Part shown: positions 44,638 to 53,640 of the stretch, piece by piece
Numbering within the stretch: the stretch's first letter is position 1
Layout of the letters: every line of letters starts with the position of its first letter
Source of the DNA: Psychromonas algicola
GTDB lineage: Bacteria > Pseudomonadota > Gammaproteobacteria > Enterobacterales > Psychromonadaceae
Direction: 5' to 3'
Assembly (NCBI RefSeq): GCF_004378355.1
Contig: NZ_SNUB01000002.1
Coordinates: 1 to 64,000 of the forward strand
DNA length: 64,000 bases
The notes under the pieces: generated by a model
What the model saw: the letters and a program-made list of their open reading frames with translations, nothing else
The model's database searches: none
Told to the model about the DNA's origin: nothing
Translations under genes and position numbers: made by a program

Positions 44638-45333
44638 TTAAGCATTTTGTACGCGTGTTATTTGATTTTCAACATCAATCAAATGGCCTGTTTTTATCCA
44701 TACTTTAGCGCCATTTTTACCTGCTTTAGCATTGATTTCTGAATTAACAGGCGTTCTTAACCAGCTGTGTTTGACCAATGTGTCAGCTTGCTCACTTAGC
44801 GATCCTTCTAACATCAATAACTCTGCACCACCTTGAGTTTCTATCGTCATTTCTGCATCAGGTTCAAAGTGTAATAGGCTTACTTCTTCTATTTCATCTT
44901 TATATAAAGGCGTGATACTCAAGCCCTTAAAATTGGCGTGTTTAACACTACCCATAAATCGTGTTTGTAAGCGGACATGGGTTCTATCTTCTGGTTGAAA
45001 TTGCCATAGTTTAACCAACATAACGCAACCTGTTAGAGAGCTCGGTTGATGTTGAGATTGAGGAGGGTTTCTTATATAAGAACCTTCTGGGAAGCTGCCA
45101 TGCTCATCTTGAAAAACACCTTCGAGTACAATAAATTCTTCACCTCCTGTATGTACATGAGGAGAAAACTCACTGCCTGGTGCATAACGTACAATCGTCG
45201 TTGCGCGTGCGACTTCTTCGCCTACACGATCTAATGGTCTCCTATCAACGCCGGGCATTGGGGATTTGATCCATTCAAGGGAGTCGCTATGTACAACAAT
45301 ACGTTGGCTAAAATTTGCAGCAATTTTCATCAT
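44638..45333 (-). CDS. ChrR-like double-cupin protein
   Basis: The 231 residues contain a first cupin with APGSEFSPHVHTGGEEFIVL followed by GSYIRNPP, the pattern of the ChrR cupin (His and Glu metal ligands), and a second, shorter repeat with FEPDAEMTIETQGGAELLML followed by SWLRTPV. There is no anti-sigma N-terminus, so it is not a complete ChrR. The metal-binding His pair is present in the first half only. Function is unknown. Confidence 0.8.
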   Translation of the reverse strand: MMKIAANFSQRIVVHSDSLEWIKSPMPGVDRRPLDRVGEEVARATTIVRYAPGSEFSPHVHTGGEEFIVLEGVFQDEHGSFPEGSYIRNPPQSQHQPSSLTGCVMLVKLWQFQPEDRTHVRLQTRFMGSVKHANFKGLSITPLYKDEIEEVSLLHFEPDAEMTIETQGGAELLMLEGSLSEQADTLVKHSWLRTPVNSEINAKAGKNGAKVWIKTGHLIDVENQITRVQNA

Positions 45334-45435
45334 TGATCCTCGGGTCTTTTGGTCATATTTTGTTGAAATATCAGAGAAGTATTAACTAGCTTATAACTAA
45401 TATCGCAATAAAATAGGTTTTTATTTTTAAAAAGT

Positions 45436-45469
45436 AAAAAAGTGGCTGAATTAGTTCAGCCACTTTTTT
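45436..45469 (-). terminator. Terminator after the VOC gene at 45482-45850
   Basis: AAAAAAGTGGCTGAA and TTCAGCCACTTTTTT pair around TTAG. It lies just beyond the VOC stop in its direction and upstream of the cupin gene. Confidence 0.85.
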
Positions 45470-45481
45470 GCATACTAACGA

Positions 45482-45850
45482 TTAAGTCATGTGGAAGAAA
45501 CAAAGTTTGTTACCATCTAGGTCATAAACATAAGAACCGTAGAAGAAATCAAAACGTTGACCCGGTGCGCCTGCATCCGTTGCACCTAGTTCAATGGCTT
45601 TATTGTAAAGTGCTTGTGCACCTTCAATTGACCCACCAGGAATGGCAATTTGTTGGCCATTACCACAGCTTTGCGCTTCATTGTTGTGTGGTGTACAAAC
45701 CGCTAACATTGCGCCGCCTGCGTCTGTGCCGTAGAACTTAATTCTATCCATTTCCATTACGCGTTTACCACCTACTAAATCAAGTAGCGCGTCGTAAAAT
45801 GAAACTGCTTTGTTTAGATCTTTTGAACCAATTGTAGTGTATCCAATCAT
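45482..45850 (-). CDS. VOC family protein
   Basis: The 122 residues start MIGYTTIGSKDLNKAVSFYD and contain FYGTDAGGAMLAV, then ALYNKAIELGATDAG and YVYDLDGNKLCFFHM. The typical first metal His is replaced by a Thr/Ile region (GYTTIG), and the late Glu is Lys/Leu, so metal ligands seem incomplete. Such VOC relatives often lack known activity. It stands alone, with its own terminator. Confidence 0.82.
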   Translation of the reverse strand: MIGYTTIGSKDLNKAVSFYDALLDLVGGKRVMEMDRIKFYGTDAGGAMLAVCTPHNNEAQSCGNGQQIAIPGGSIEGAQALYNKAIELGATDAGAPGQRFDFFYGSYVYDLDGNKLCFFHMT

Positions 45851-46204
45851 TGTTAAACCCTTTTTTATAAATTAAATATTAAGCCTATTTGTAAGTCTGG
45901 AGTGTAGATATATACCTCAAGATCTTACAAATAGGTTTTGCTTCGGACGTGATAAATACTGCCTACCTATCAGAAGGTAGTCAATTGTTTTTTTGGAATT
46001 TTTTTTAAATAAGTAATTTAGCCTGTTAGAAGTTCATGTAACGCTTTGATTTTAAATTGTTTTTGTTTTTTTATTTTTAAAAATTATTTTTTACTTATAA
46101 ATATTCTCTTTTAAAAAATTGACATACTATTAAATAATGCTCAAGATATCTATCAATAGATAGGCTTTGTGAGCCTTAATAAAAATAAGTTAATGGAAGA
46201 GAAT
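45851..46204. promoter_or_regulatory. 354-base AT-rich spacer with a candidate operator
   Basis: No coding gene was seen. TTGACA at 46119-46124 is a good -35 sequence, though no well-spaced -10 was found. CTATC-AATA-GATAG at 46150-46163 is a short inverted repeat 42 bases before the oxygenase start and could bind the TetR protein encoded downstream. Confidence 0.35.
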
Positions 46205-47032
46205 ATGATCAGATTCTATGTAGAAAAAACAAAGCTTCACTTTATTAAAGATGAGTCTAACGCAGTACCTGTCATTAGTTATTCAGGACACGATGAATCA
46301 CAGAATTATAGTGATGATTATATTTTCCAAGAGACTGAGGTCCTTAACGCTAGGCTATTAGGAGAGGATCGCGTATTTAGTTTGGATAAAGAAGCTTTTA
46401 AATTAACGCAATTCAATCCAACAGAAGTTGATTTTTTAGATTCTGAGCTTGTTAAATCATCTTATTATGCAGATGTTGAGGCTTTAGTAAAAAAAGAAAC
46501 TGGCGCTACCGATGTGTTTGTTTTTGACCATACTGTACGTCGCGGTGTTAAAGATTCTAATCGTCATCCTGCTTATCATGTTCATAATGACTACACCTTT
46601 GAAACGGGAGCAAGTCGAGCAGTATCAGTACTAGGTGAAGAGGTTGTTGGACTTTTCGCTGGTAAACGAATGATCCAAATTAATGTTTGGCGATCAATTG
46701 CTGGTGTTGTTGAAAGAGATCCGTTGGCTTTAATGGATGCAACCACTTTAGACACTAATGATTTAGTGCGAGCTAAAATATCGTTTAATGATATGAAGAC
46801 AAGCGAACAGCATCAAGGTGAGATATTTGCTTTGAAGAAAAATGCAAAGCAAAAGTGGTATTACTATCCTGAAATGGATGCAGGAGAGGCTATTTTAATT
46901 AAAGGATTTGACACTGATGAATCACGTTCACGTTTTGCAATGCATACTGCGTTTCCGTTATCCGCACAGGGTGAGCATCATCAGCCAAGGCAAAGTATAG
47001 AAACAAGAACCTATGCCTTTTTTGATGTTTAA
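46205..47032 (+). CDS. CmcJ/NvfI-family oxidoreductase
   Basis: From the ATG at 46205, preceded by GGAAGAG, the protein has 275 residues; further starts at 46193 and 46169 are possible. DVFVFDHTVRRG, then HPAYHVHNDYT with a HxxxD-type metal pair, and IQINVWRSIAGVVERDPLA and later SRFAMHTAF with a His match the CmcJ/NvfI family, Fe(II)/2-oxoglutarate-type or related oxidoreductases seen in secondary metabolism. A TetR gene follows, and the pair may respond to a metabolite. Substrate is unknown. Confidence 0.75.
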   Translation: MIRFYVEKTKLHFIKDESNAVPVISYSGHDESQNYSDDYIFQETEVLNARLLGEDRVFSLDKEAFKLTQFNPTEVDFLDSELVKSSYYADVEALVKKETGATDVFVFDHTVRRGVKDSNRHPAYHVHNDYTFETGASRAVSVLGEEVVGLFAGKRMIQINVWRSIAGVVERDPLALMDATTLDTNDLVRAKISFNDMKTSEQHQGEIFALKKNAKQKWYYYPEMDAGEAILIKGFDTDESRSRFAMHTAFPLSAQGEHHQPRQSIETRTYAFFDV

Positions 47033-47170
47033 TACATGGAATGGCGAGCATTATTATTTGATCACTAATATAAATTGAGGTGACCAAATGTTATTTTTCA
47101 GAAAATGAAATGCCTTGTAATGGACTATCTACTGTTAGATAATTGCATGTCCACTAATAGGAATATGAAC

Positions 47171-47689
47171 ATGAGTAAAAAAGACGATCTGTTAAAAGTT
47201 GCTGAAGTTAAAGTTAGGCAAGGCGGTTATAACAATTTCAGTTTTAGAGAAATTGCCAATGAAGTGGGTATTAAAAGTGCGAGTGTGCATTACCATTTTC
47301 CGACTAAAGCTGACTTAGGTGCTGAACTTGCCCATCAATATACTGATGCTTTTTTAGCTGCGTTAGGTGATGTTGATGAGATTAAAGCAAGAGGTGAAAA
47401 CCCAATTGATATTTATACTCAAATTTTTAGAGGCGCTTTGTTAACCGACGACAAAATGTGTTTATGCGGTTTATTAGGTGCGCAAAATGAAAGTTTACCA
47501 GAGAAAGTTCAGATTGAAGTAAAACGCTTTTTTGCTAAAAATCTAACATGGTTACAAGCAGCGCATAAAGCCAATGGTGAAGCGGATCCTGAATATGCAG
47601 CAATCACAACAGTTAGCTTACTTGAAGGTGCTATGATGATCAGTAAAGCGCTGAATGACCATAGTTATTTTAAACTTGCGACTCAATAA
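47171..47689 (+). CDS. TetR-family regulator
   Basis: The start at 47171 has AGGAAT at 8 bases; the frame is open from 47105. The 172 residues read LLKVAEVKVRQGGYNNFSFR and then IANEVGIKSASVHYHFPTKA, a TetR helix-turn-helix. A helical domain with MCLCGLLGAQNESLP follows. It is placed 138 bases after the oxygenase gene and probably controls it. Ligand unknown. Confidence 0.85.
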   Translation: MSKKDDLLKVAEVKVRQGGYNNFSFREIANEVGIKSASVHYHFPTKADLGAELAHQYTDAFLAALGDVDEIKARGENPIDIYTQIFRGALLTDDKMCLCGLLGAQNESLPEKVQIEVKRFFAKNLTWLQAAHKANGEADPEYAAITTVSLLEGAMMISKALNDHSYFKLATQ

Positions 47690-47710
47690 GTAAGATAAGT
47701 TTTAATATTC

Positions 47711-48577
47711 TTAAAAAGAATGCCATACAAAATCGGCGACTTTTCCTTTCATTCTATTTTTCTTTTTAGCGATATAAATAGGCGTCATATCGTCGTCCTC
47801 CAACCAATTTAGTTGAACTAACTTACCAGTGTTTAAATCATTTTGAATAAGCGGTAATGGCAGACGTCCCCAGCCTAAACCATGTGAAATAATGTCGTGC
47901 TTAGAGTTTGTATCAGACACTTTCCATTGCAGTGAGTCACTGTGTACGCCGATTTTATAGTCATCTTCTACAATCGTGCTACGTTGAATTATTTGTGGAT
48001 ATTTGTATAAATCACTAATAGATTGTTTTGATTTTGGAATGTTTAAAAAAGGGTGGTTGGCTGCAACGGTTAATACCATTTTGACTTCATCAATTTGTTT
48101 ATAATCCAAATCTTTTTTGTTTCTAATATTTTCAAAAATAGCTAAGTCGACCCTATCTGCATTAAGCATACGTTCGCCACTTAAAATTTCTCGTTCTAAT
48201 TGGATCTCTGTTTGAGGGAAAGCTTTCATTGCGTTTGCAATAACAGGGTGAACCATATCCATGCCGTAAATACCGGAAATACTTAACCGGAAAAAAGATT
48301 CAATATGGGATTCTAGATGCGAGCATTTAATTAACAGTTGTTCGTATTCGGTCAGTAATTTTTTTGAACTGTCTAAAAAATCACGACCTTTTGCGGTTAA
48401 TTTGCTTTTATAACCGCTGCGCTCTATTACGCTAAATCCTAGTTGTTCTTCTAATCGTTTTATAGAGTAGATCATTGCGGACTTGGCTTTGCCTTGTTTT
48501 TCTGCAGCCATAGAAAAACTCCCTGCGTCCACAAGGGCTTTTAGGCATTGTATTTGTTCAATCGTAATATGATACAT
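47711..48577 (-). CDS. LysR-family regulator
   Basis: The 288 residues start with a LysR winged helix (IEQIQCLKALVDAGSFSMAA, with KAKSAMIYSIKRLEEQLG), followed by a periplasmic-binding-like effector domain. It is divergent from the azoreductase-like gene across 179 bases, the usual layout for a LysR target. The effector is unknown. Confidence 0.88.
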   Translation of the reverse strand: MYHITIEQIQCLKALVDAGSFSMAAEKQGKAKSAMIYSIKRLEEQLGFSVIERSGYKSKLTAKGRDFLDSSKKLLTEYEQLLIKCSHLESHIESFFRLSISGIYGMDMVHPVIANAMKAFPQTEIQLEREILSGERMLNADRVDLAIFENIRNKKDLDYKQIDEVKMVLTVAANHPFLNIPKSKQSISDLYKYPQIIQRSTIVEDDYKIGVHSDSLQWKVSDTNSKHDIISHGLGWGRLPLPLIQNDLNTGKLVQLNWLEDDDMTPIYIAKKKNRMKGKVADFVWHSF

Positions 48578-48756
48578 GGTCTAAATTTAGCACAAAAAAG
48601 TGTAAAATTAAGTCTTTTTTTGATTTTTAAAGTCGTTATTATTTCACCTGTCAAAGCAATAATGAATGAAAGATGAGTAAACTCATTGATTGATACATAG
48701 AAGGTGGAGTTTAAAAAAGTAGTAAGACTACAGCCTAAAAAACACAAAAGGAAAGA

Positions 48757-49350
48757 ATGATGAAAGTATGGCATATTGATTCAAGTAGCAGAAATGAGCA
48801 ATCTCATAGTAGAAGAATAACGCAGCAATTTATTGATAGCTTATCAAAAAAAACGGCAGTAGAAAGCAACCCGTTGAATGTGGCTGCAGGTTTACCGTTT
48901 TTAACAGACGCTATGATTGGGAGTTATTTTACGCCCGATGAACAAAGAACCGCAGAACAAAAATCAGTGATAAGCGTATCGAATGACATTGTGACGTCCG
49001 CAAAAGATGCCGATGTTTGGGTGATTGGCGTGCCTATTTATAACTTTTCAATGCCAGCGTCGTTTAAAGCATTTATCGACTTATTGTGTCGTTCAAAGGA
49101 AACCTTTACCTACACTGAAACTGGACCAGTTGGTCTGTTAGAAAACAAACAGGTGTTTGTGGTTGTAGCTTCTGGCGGTACAGAAATTGGTTCTGATGTC
49201 GATTTCTTAACGCCTTGGTTAAAACATTGTTTAGGTTTTATTGGCGTAGAGAATGTTCACTTTATCCATGCTGATAAATACAGCCCAGAAAAAGAGGAAG
49301 CGATTGCACAACAAATTGAAACAATGACCAATTCATTGGTTGCTGATTAA
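48757..49350 (+). CDS. azoR: FMN-dependent NADH-azoreductase / NAD(P)H quinone reductase
   Basis: The 197 residues have the flavodoxin-like fold of AzoR: WHIDSSSRNEQSHSR at the start, VWVIGVPIYNFSMPASFKAF in the middle (P-I-Y-N-F-S-M-P is diagnostic) and VVASGGTEIGS later. AzoR reduces quinones and azo dyes with NADH. AAGGAAAGA precedes two adjacent ATGs at 48757 and 48760. The divergent LysR is its likely regulator. The symbol reflects family, not proven activity. Confidence 0.85.
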   Translation: MMKVWHIDSSSRNEQSHSRRITQQFIDSLSKKTAVESNPLNVAAGLPFLTDAMIGSYFTPDEQRTAEQKSVISVSNDIVTSAKDADVWVIGVPIYNFSMPASFKAFIDLLCRSKETFTYTETGPVGLLENKQVFVVVASGGTEIGSDVDFLTPWLKHCLGFIGVENVHFIHADKYSPEKEEAIAQQIETMTNSLVAD

Positions 49351-49416
49351 CTTTAAGTAATGCAGCTTGAAATGCATATTAAAGTTATTTGATCACTTAG
49401 CTAAAACTCTTTCATA

Positions 49417-49456
49417 TAAAAGGCTACACCACACTGTTGGTCTAGCCTTTTCTTTT
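49417..49456. terminator. Terminator after the azoreductase gene
   Basis: AAAAGGCTA pairs with TAGCCTTTT across a 17-base loop, followed by CTTTTT. It separates the azoreductase gene from the convergent aminotransferase. Confidence 0.65.
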
Positions 49457-49504
49457 TCTAAAACGTCTTTGCATTTAGCGTTAATAACCTTTTAATTCTA
49501 TTGT

Positions 49505-50656
49505 TTAACAATGCTCCTTTATCACTTTTGCTAAACGTTGAACGGCTTCCGCTAATTCTTCTTCGTTTGCGTTGGTGAAATTTAAGCGTAACGCTGAAGT
49601 AGTACAGTTGGTCTCTTGGTAAAATACAGAGCTTGGTACAACAGCTACGCCTGATGTTAAGGCTGCTTTTGCTAACGCATCTATATTACAGTCCGGTAGT
49701 AACAACCAAAGAAACATGCCTCCTTCGACTTTATTAATTCGACAATACGAAGGTAATTGATGAGTTATATTGTCGATTAATGTTTGGCATCGTTCACGAT
49801 AAAGTTTGCGTAACCTTTCTAAGTGATCGGGAAATTCTTTGTGTTGTAATAAATCTAATAATACCGCCTGCATTGGGATACTTGAATGTAAATCCGCGGC
49901 TTGCTTAACTGTATTTAGTGGTGTTATCCAATCTGCTCTCCCTGTTACTAAGCCTAACCTTATACCCGGTGTCGCAATTTTAGAGAACGATCGTAATACT
50001 AAGGAATGATCGGGGCAAAAGTTTGAAACTAATGGGATCTCTTCGCCGCTAAATCTAAGTTCTCGATAAGGTACATCTTCAATTAATGTCACATCGTATT
50101 GTTGGCATAATTGAGCTACTTTTTGACGTACTGCTAATGACCAGCAAACACCCGTTGGGTTATGAAAATCGGGTACTGCGTAAAATAAAGTAATGCCTCC
50201 CTGCGCAAAACAAGCTTCTAATTCCTGTAAGTTTGGACCATCTGCTTGCTGTGAAACACTTTCGATTTTCGCTTGTGCCAAACCGAATACTTGTATTGCC
50301 CCTAAATAACTCGGCGCTTCCATAACGATTTTGTCGTTAGGGTTGATAAACGCACGCGCAATTAGGTCTAAGCCTTGTTGCGAGCCTGTACAAACGAGCC
50401 CTTCATGTGATGATGGCAATTGATAATGCTGTTTAAAATACTCAAGCAATGGCGCGTAGCCTGCTGTACTTCCGTATTGGAACAACGAAGGGTGATTAGT
50501 TAAATTGCTTAATGAGTCTTGCATTAAAGACAATGGGAAACTTGCTTGATCAGGTAAGCCGCCAGCTAAAGAAATAATACCTTGTGAATTCGCAGCGCTG
50601 AGAATTTCACGAATATAAGAGGGCTTTATATTTTGTAACGACTTGGCTAATTTCAT
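49505..50656 (-). CDS. PLP-dependent aminotransferase, class I/II, LysN-like
   Basis: The 383 residues have the fold-type I layout: SLAGGLPDQASFP at 29-41, GSQQGLDLIARAFI at 91-104, YAVPDFHNPTGV at 159-170, EDVPYREL at 193-200, and the PLP Lys226 in SFSKIATPGIRLG. These resemble 2-aminoadipate/branched-chain-type aminotransferases of the LysN group. The amino donor is unknown. It is divergent from an AraC regulator across 117 bases containing two direct-repeat sites. Confidence 0.88.
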   Translation of the reverse strand: MKLAKSLQNIKPSYIREILSAANSQGIISLAGGLPDQASFPLSLMQDSLSNLTNHPSLFQYGSTAGYAPLLEYFKQHYQLPSSHEGLVCTGSQQGLDLIARAFINPNDKIVMEAPSYLGAIQVFGLAQAKIESVSQQADGPNLQELEACFAQGGITLFYAVPDFHNPTGVCWSLAVRQKVAQLCQQYDVTLIEDVPYRELRFSGEEIPLVSNFCPDHSLVLRSFSKIATPGIRLGLVTGRADWITPLNTVKQAADLHSSIPMQAVLLDLLQHKEFPDHLERLRKLYRERCQTLIDNITHQLPSYCRINKVEGGMFLWLLLPDCNIDALAKAALTSGVAVVPSSVFYQETNCTTSALRLNFTNANEEELAEAVQRLAKVIKEHC

Positions 50657-50726
50657 TGTTTGTCTCCTTTATTACTTTCTTTAAATGACGGTTATAAAGA
50701 ATACAAGTCCTTGTTATAAATTGTTT

Positions 50727-50770
50727 GTCCATTTATGCTAACTAATATGTCCGTTTATGCTAATTGAGTG
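50727..50770. promoter_or_regulatory. Two 22-bp-spaced direct repeats upstream of the AraC gene
   Basis: GTCCATTTATGCTAACTAAT at 50727 and GTCCGTTTATGCTAATTGAG at 50749 are direct repeats with a 22-bp period, sharing 17 of 20 bases. AraC-family proteins bind direct repeats about two helical turns apart. The site lies between the aminotransferase and the AraC gene, so it may control both. Confidence 0.65.
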
Positions 50771-50773
50771 TTT

Positions 50774-51649
50774 ATGAATACTAATCAACATGTGTCTCGT
50801 ATTAACGATGTGCTTTATTTTATTCATCAAGATATAAGCAATGCCTTACTCGCTAAAGATCTTGCAAATATTGCAGCTTATTCAGAACAGCATTTCCATC
50901 GACTTTTTAAGTTAGTGGTGGGTGAATCTGTGCATGTTTATATTCGCCGTATTCGTATGGAGTTCGCCGCGAATCAATTGATGTTTGATAATAAAGCTTC
51001 TGTATTGGAGATTGCTAATAAGTCGGGTTTCTCATCGCTCTCTTCATTTAGCCGCGCTTTTAAATCAACATTCAATATGTCACCGGGGCAATGGCGTAAT
51101 CATGATTATCGATATCAACGTAAGTCATTATTGGCAGATCAAGAAATTGCAGCCAATTATCTGCGCTTACAAACCATGGACATACCTAAATATAAGCTAG
51201 TTGAGCTTCCTGCGCGTCACGTTGCTTATGTTAGGCATCAAGGTTATGACAGATCGATCGCTAATGCATGGCAAACATTAAAAGCTTGGGCCAATATGGA
51301 GGGGCGTGATTTCTCGGAACAGTTTGGTTTGCACCATTCTAATCCTGCTTGGGTTGAGCTTAAAAAGTGCCGTTATGTCGCTTGTGTAGAAATTGACTCT
51401 CCTATTTTACGTCGCGGTGTTGTGAATAGCATGACCATTCCTGCTGGGTTACATGCCGTTTTTCAATTAGAAGGAAAGTATGGGGAATTGTTACCGCAAT
51501 TAAGTCATATTTTAGAACATTGGTTACCTGATTCTGGTTATAAGATGCAATCTACACCCGCTTATGTTCATTATAAGAAGAATCAGTTTTTAACTGAGGA
51601 AGAAGCATTTAGTTTACGCTTTTGCTTACCTATTTCGTTATTTGGTTAA
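50774..51649 (+). CDS. AraC-family regulator with GyrI-like effector domain
   Basis: The 291 residues (ATG at 50774; a GTG at 50768 is also possible) have two AraC helix-turn-helices (LAKDLANIAAYSEQHFHRLF and VLEIANKSGFSSLSSFSRAF) followed by a GyrI-like domain with ELPARHVAYVRHQGYDRSIA. This Rob/MarA-like plus GyrI architecture senses small hydrophobic compounds. It probably controls the divergent aminotransferase and itself through the direct repeats. Confidence 0.88.
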   Translation: MNTNQHVSRINDVLYFIHQDISNALLAKDLANIAAYSEQHFHRLFKLVVGESVHVYIRRIRMEFAANQLMFDNKASVLEIANKSGFSSLSSFSRAFKSTFNMSPGQWRNHDYRYQRKSLLADQEIAANYLRLQTMDIPKYKLVELPARHVAYVRHQGYDRSIANAWQTLKAWANMEGRDFSEQFGLHHSNPAWVELKKCRYVACVEIDSPILRRGVVNSMTIPAGLHAVFQLEGKYGELLPQLSHILEHWLPDSGYKMQSTPAYVHYKKNQFLTEEEAFSLRFCLPISLFG

Positions 51650-52516
51650 CTTTTGGATAAAAACGAAGGTAATGTCAATTTATCGAATCTGATTGTCGGT
51701 AATAAATGAGTTTAAAGTGGTTTGCGAAATGATTTAATAAAAGCCTGTTTTTAATATCGCCGATCTTCGTCACAATTCAAGCCTAAACTGAAACTGAATA
51801 TTTATCATTAAACTCATCAAAAAACTATAGAGCTAAAATTTCTATCAAGCAATAAATGTATACTCACTACAATATTATTTTATTAATGACTGCATATAAA
51901 TTTTCTTATTAAATTAGCTCAAAAATATTTAAAGAAATAATTTTTTAAAATGTTTAATTATTTATATTTTATTCGTTATCAAAAGTAATCTTAAACCCCA
52001 AACACTATACCTATAGTGTATTTTGGGGCTATAAATTATAGATAGAAGATACGAACGTTTTCAGAATGATATTTAACTTTAATATTTTTATTTAGATATA
52101 AAAATAAATTTTAAAATAGCAATAATTATATTTTATTATTGCCCATATAAAATGTTTTTTATTTGACTTGTTTTCGTGACTCCCTCTGTGTTTTAACCTT
52201 AATTAGATATTTTATTCAGCTTTACGGGTTTATATTTAGACTTAAAATGGGACTCAACTCTTATCTTTTTATATTACTTTGTTGTTATATTCTTCTCACA
52301 CAAAGAGGCTGTTTTTAGATTAAATTTGGTAATTAACATTAGTCCCTTTTTTCATTGGGGGCCACTCGTATCTTGTTGCAATATCGTCATTATTGTTTTA
52401 GATATGAACTGTAAAATATACGTTTATTTTTTGAAATAAATAGACGTACAGAGCGAATGCTTTATTTATATAAGCATTCAACATCAAGGAAGAAAACTTA
52501 TAACATGGGGTTAATT
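51650..52516. promoter_or_regulatory. 867-base AT-rich spacer before the TRAP operon
   Basis: No gene was recognised. An imperfect hairpin at 51996-52028 (CCCCAAACACTATA with TATAGTGTATTTTGGGG) has no T-run on the + strand. Near the TRAP gene, CGTTTATTT and AAATAAATAGACG around 52421-52446 form an interrupted inverted repeat that could be an operator. The rest is low-complexity DNA. Confidence 0.4.
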
Positions 52517-53500
52517 ATGCGTTCTAATTTCACAAAAGGTTTAGCGTCGGCTTTATGTTTGGCGTGGGCATCTTCAGCATATTCTGCTGTTGAACTGAAA
52601 CTGGGCCACTTTGGTTCAGACAAACATCCTTCTAATATTGCTGCTATGCAATTTGCAGAACAAGTTAAGGTACGAACTAACGGGGAAGTTACTGTTCAGC
52701 TTTATCCTAATAATGCTTTAGGTAGCCCGCCAGAAGTGCTTGAGCAGGTAATGTTAGGTGTGATCGATATGAGCCTTTCAGGGCAAGATCAGTTAGCAAA
52801 ACATGTTCCTTTATTTGATACCGTGAGTATTCCTTTTTCACTAACGGATGCCGATCATGCCGATCGCGTTTTGGATGGTCCTTTTAAAGAATGGGCTGCT
52901 CCTGAACTTGATAAAATTGGTCTTGTTTATTTATCTAGTTGGGATTGGGGCTTTCGCCAGTTAACCAACTCGGTTCGTCCTATTTTATCTCCTGAAGATG
53001 TTAAAGGCTTAAAAATTAGAACTCCGCCTGCAATGACTTACCAAGCTGCAATGCAAGCGATTGGTGCAAATGTACAGACAATTTCATTTAGTGAGCTTGT
53101 TATGGCAATGCGTCAGGGAGTTGTTGATGGCCAAGAGAATCCAATTGGTGTGATTTATAACTTAAAACTTTATGAGTCTCAAAAATACATTTCAATTATT
53201 AACTACTTATATAGTTCAATGGTTCATATTGTTTCTAAAGATGCTTGGAGTCGTTTGACTAAAGAACAACAGAAAATTGTTCGTGAAGAATCGGATTCAG
53301 CACGTTTGCTAATGCGTAAACTATCTCGAGAAGAAGAGTTAAAGCAAATTGCAGATATGCGATCTAAAGGCATTGTTATCGATACTCCAGAGCTTCCACC
53401 TTTCCAGGCAATGATGGGACCTGCTTATAAGCAAATCAAAAATAAAGTTGGTGCAGCTAACTTTGATAAATGGATAGAAATGACTAAGTCTGTTAAGTAA
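52517..53500 (+). CDS. dctP: TRAP transporter periplasmic solute-binding protein
   Basis: The 327-residue protein (ATG at 52517, after GGGGTTAATT) has a signal peptide ending SSAYS and the mature start VELKLGHFGSDKHPSNIAAM. GLKIRTPPAMTYQAAMQAIG and GQENPIGVIY are the standard DctP-family motifs, with the conserved Arg that grips the ligand carboxylate. It binds an organic acid in the periplasm, but which one cannot be told. It is the first gene of a P-M-Q operon. Confidence 0.92.
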   Translation: MRSNFTKGLASALCLAWASSAYSAVELKLGHFGSDKHPSNIAAMQFAEQVKVRTNGEVTVQLYPNNALGSPPEVLEQVMLGVIDMSLSGQDQLAKHVPLFDTVSIPFSLTDADHADRVLDGPFKEWAAPELDKIGLVYLSSWDWGFRQLTNSVRPILSPEDVKGLKIRTPPAMTYQAAMQAIGANVQTISFSELVMAMRQGVVDGQENPIGVIYNLKLYESQKYISIINYLYSSMVHIVSKDAWSRLTKEQQKIVREESDSARLLMRKLSREEELKQIADMRSKGIVIDTPELPPFQAMMGPAYKQIKNKVGAANFDKWIEMTKSVK

Positions 53501-53640
53501 TTAAATTAGGATTTTTATGATTGTATTTCGCCTATTAAAAGGCGAAATATTCTCTTTTTTATCAATAAAATTAATAATTTTAATTTTTAAACGTGATCAT
53601 CTTTTTCGCTCCTTTGATTTTACTAATAGGTAACCTCTGT

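Noticed and set aside
51996-52028. Terminator in the spacer after the AraC gene
   Set aside because: The hairpin is imperfect and not followed by a T-run; it is about 350 bases from the AraC stop.
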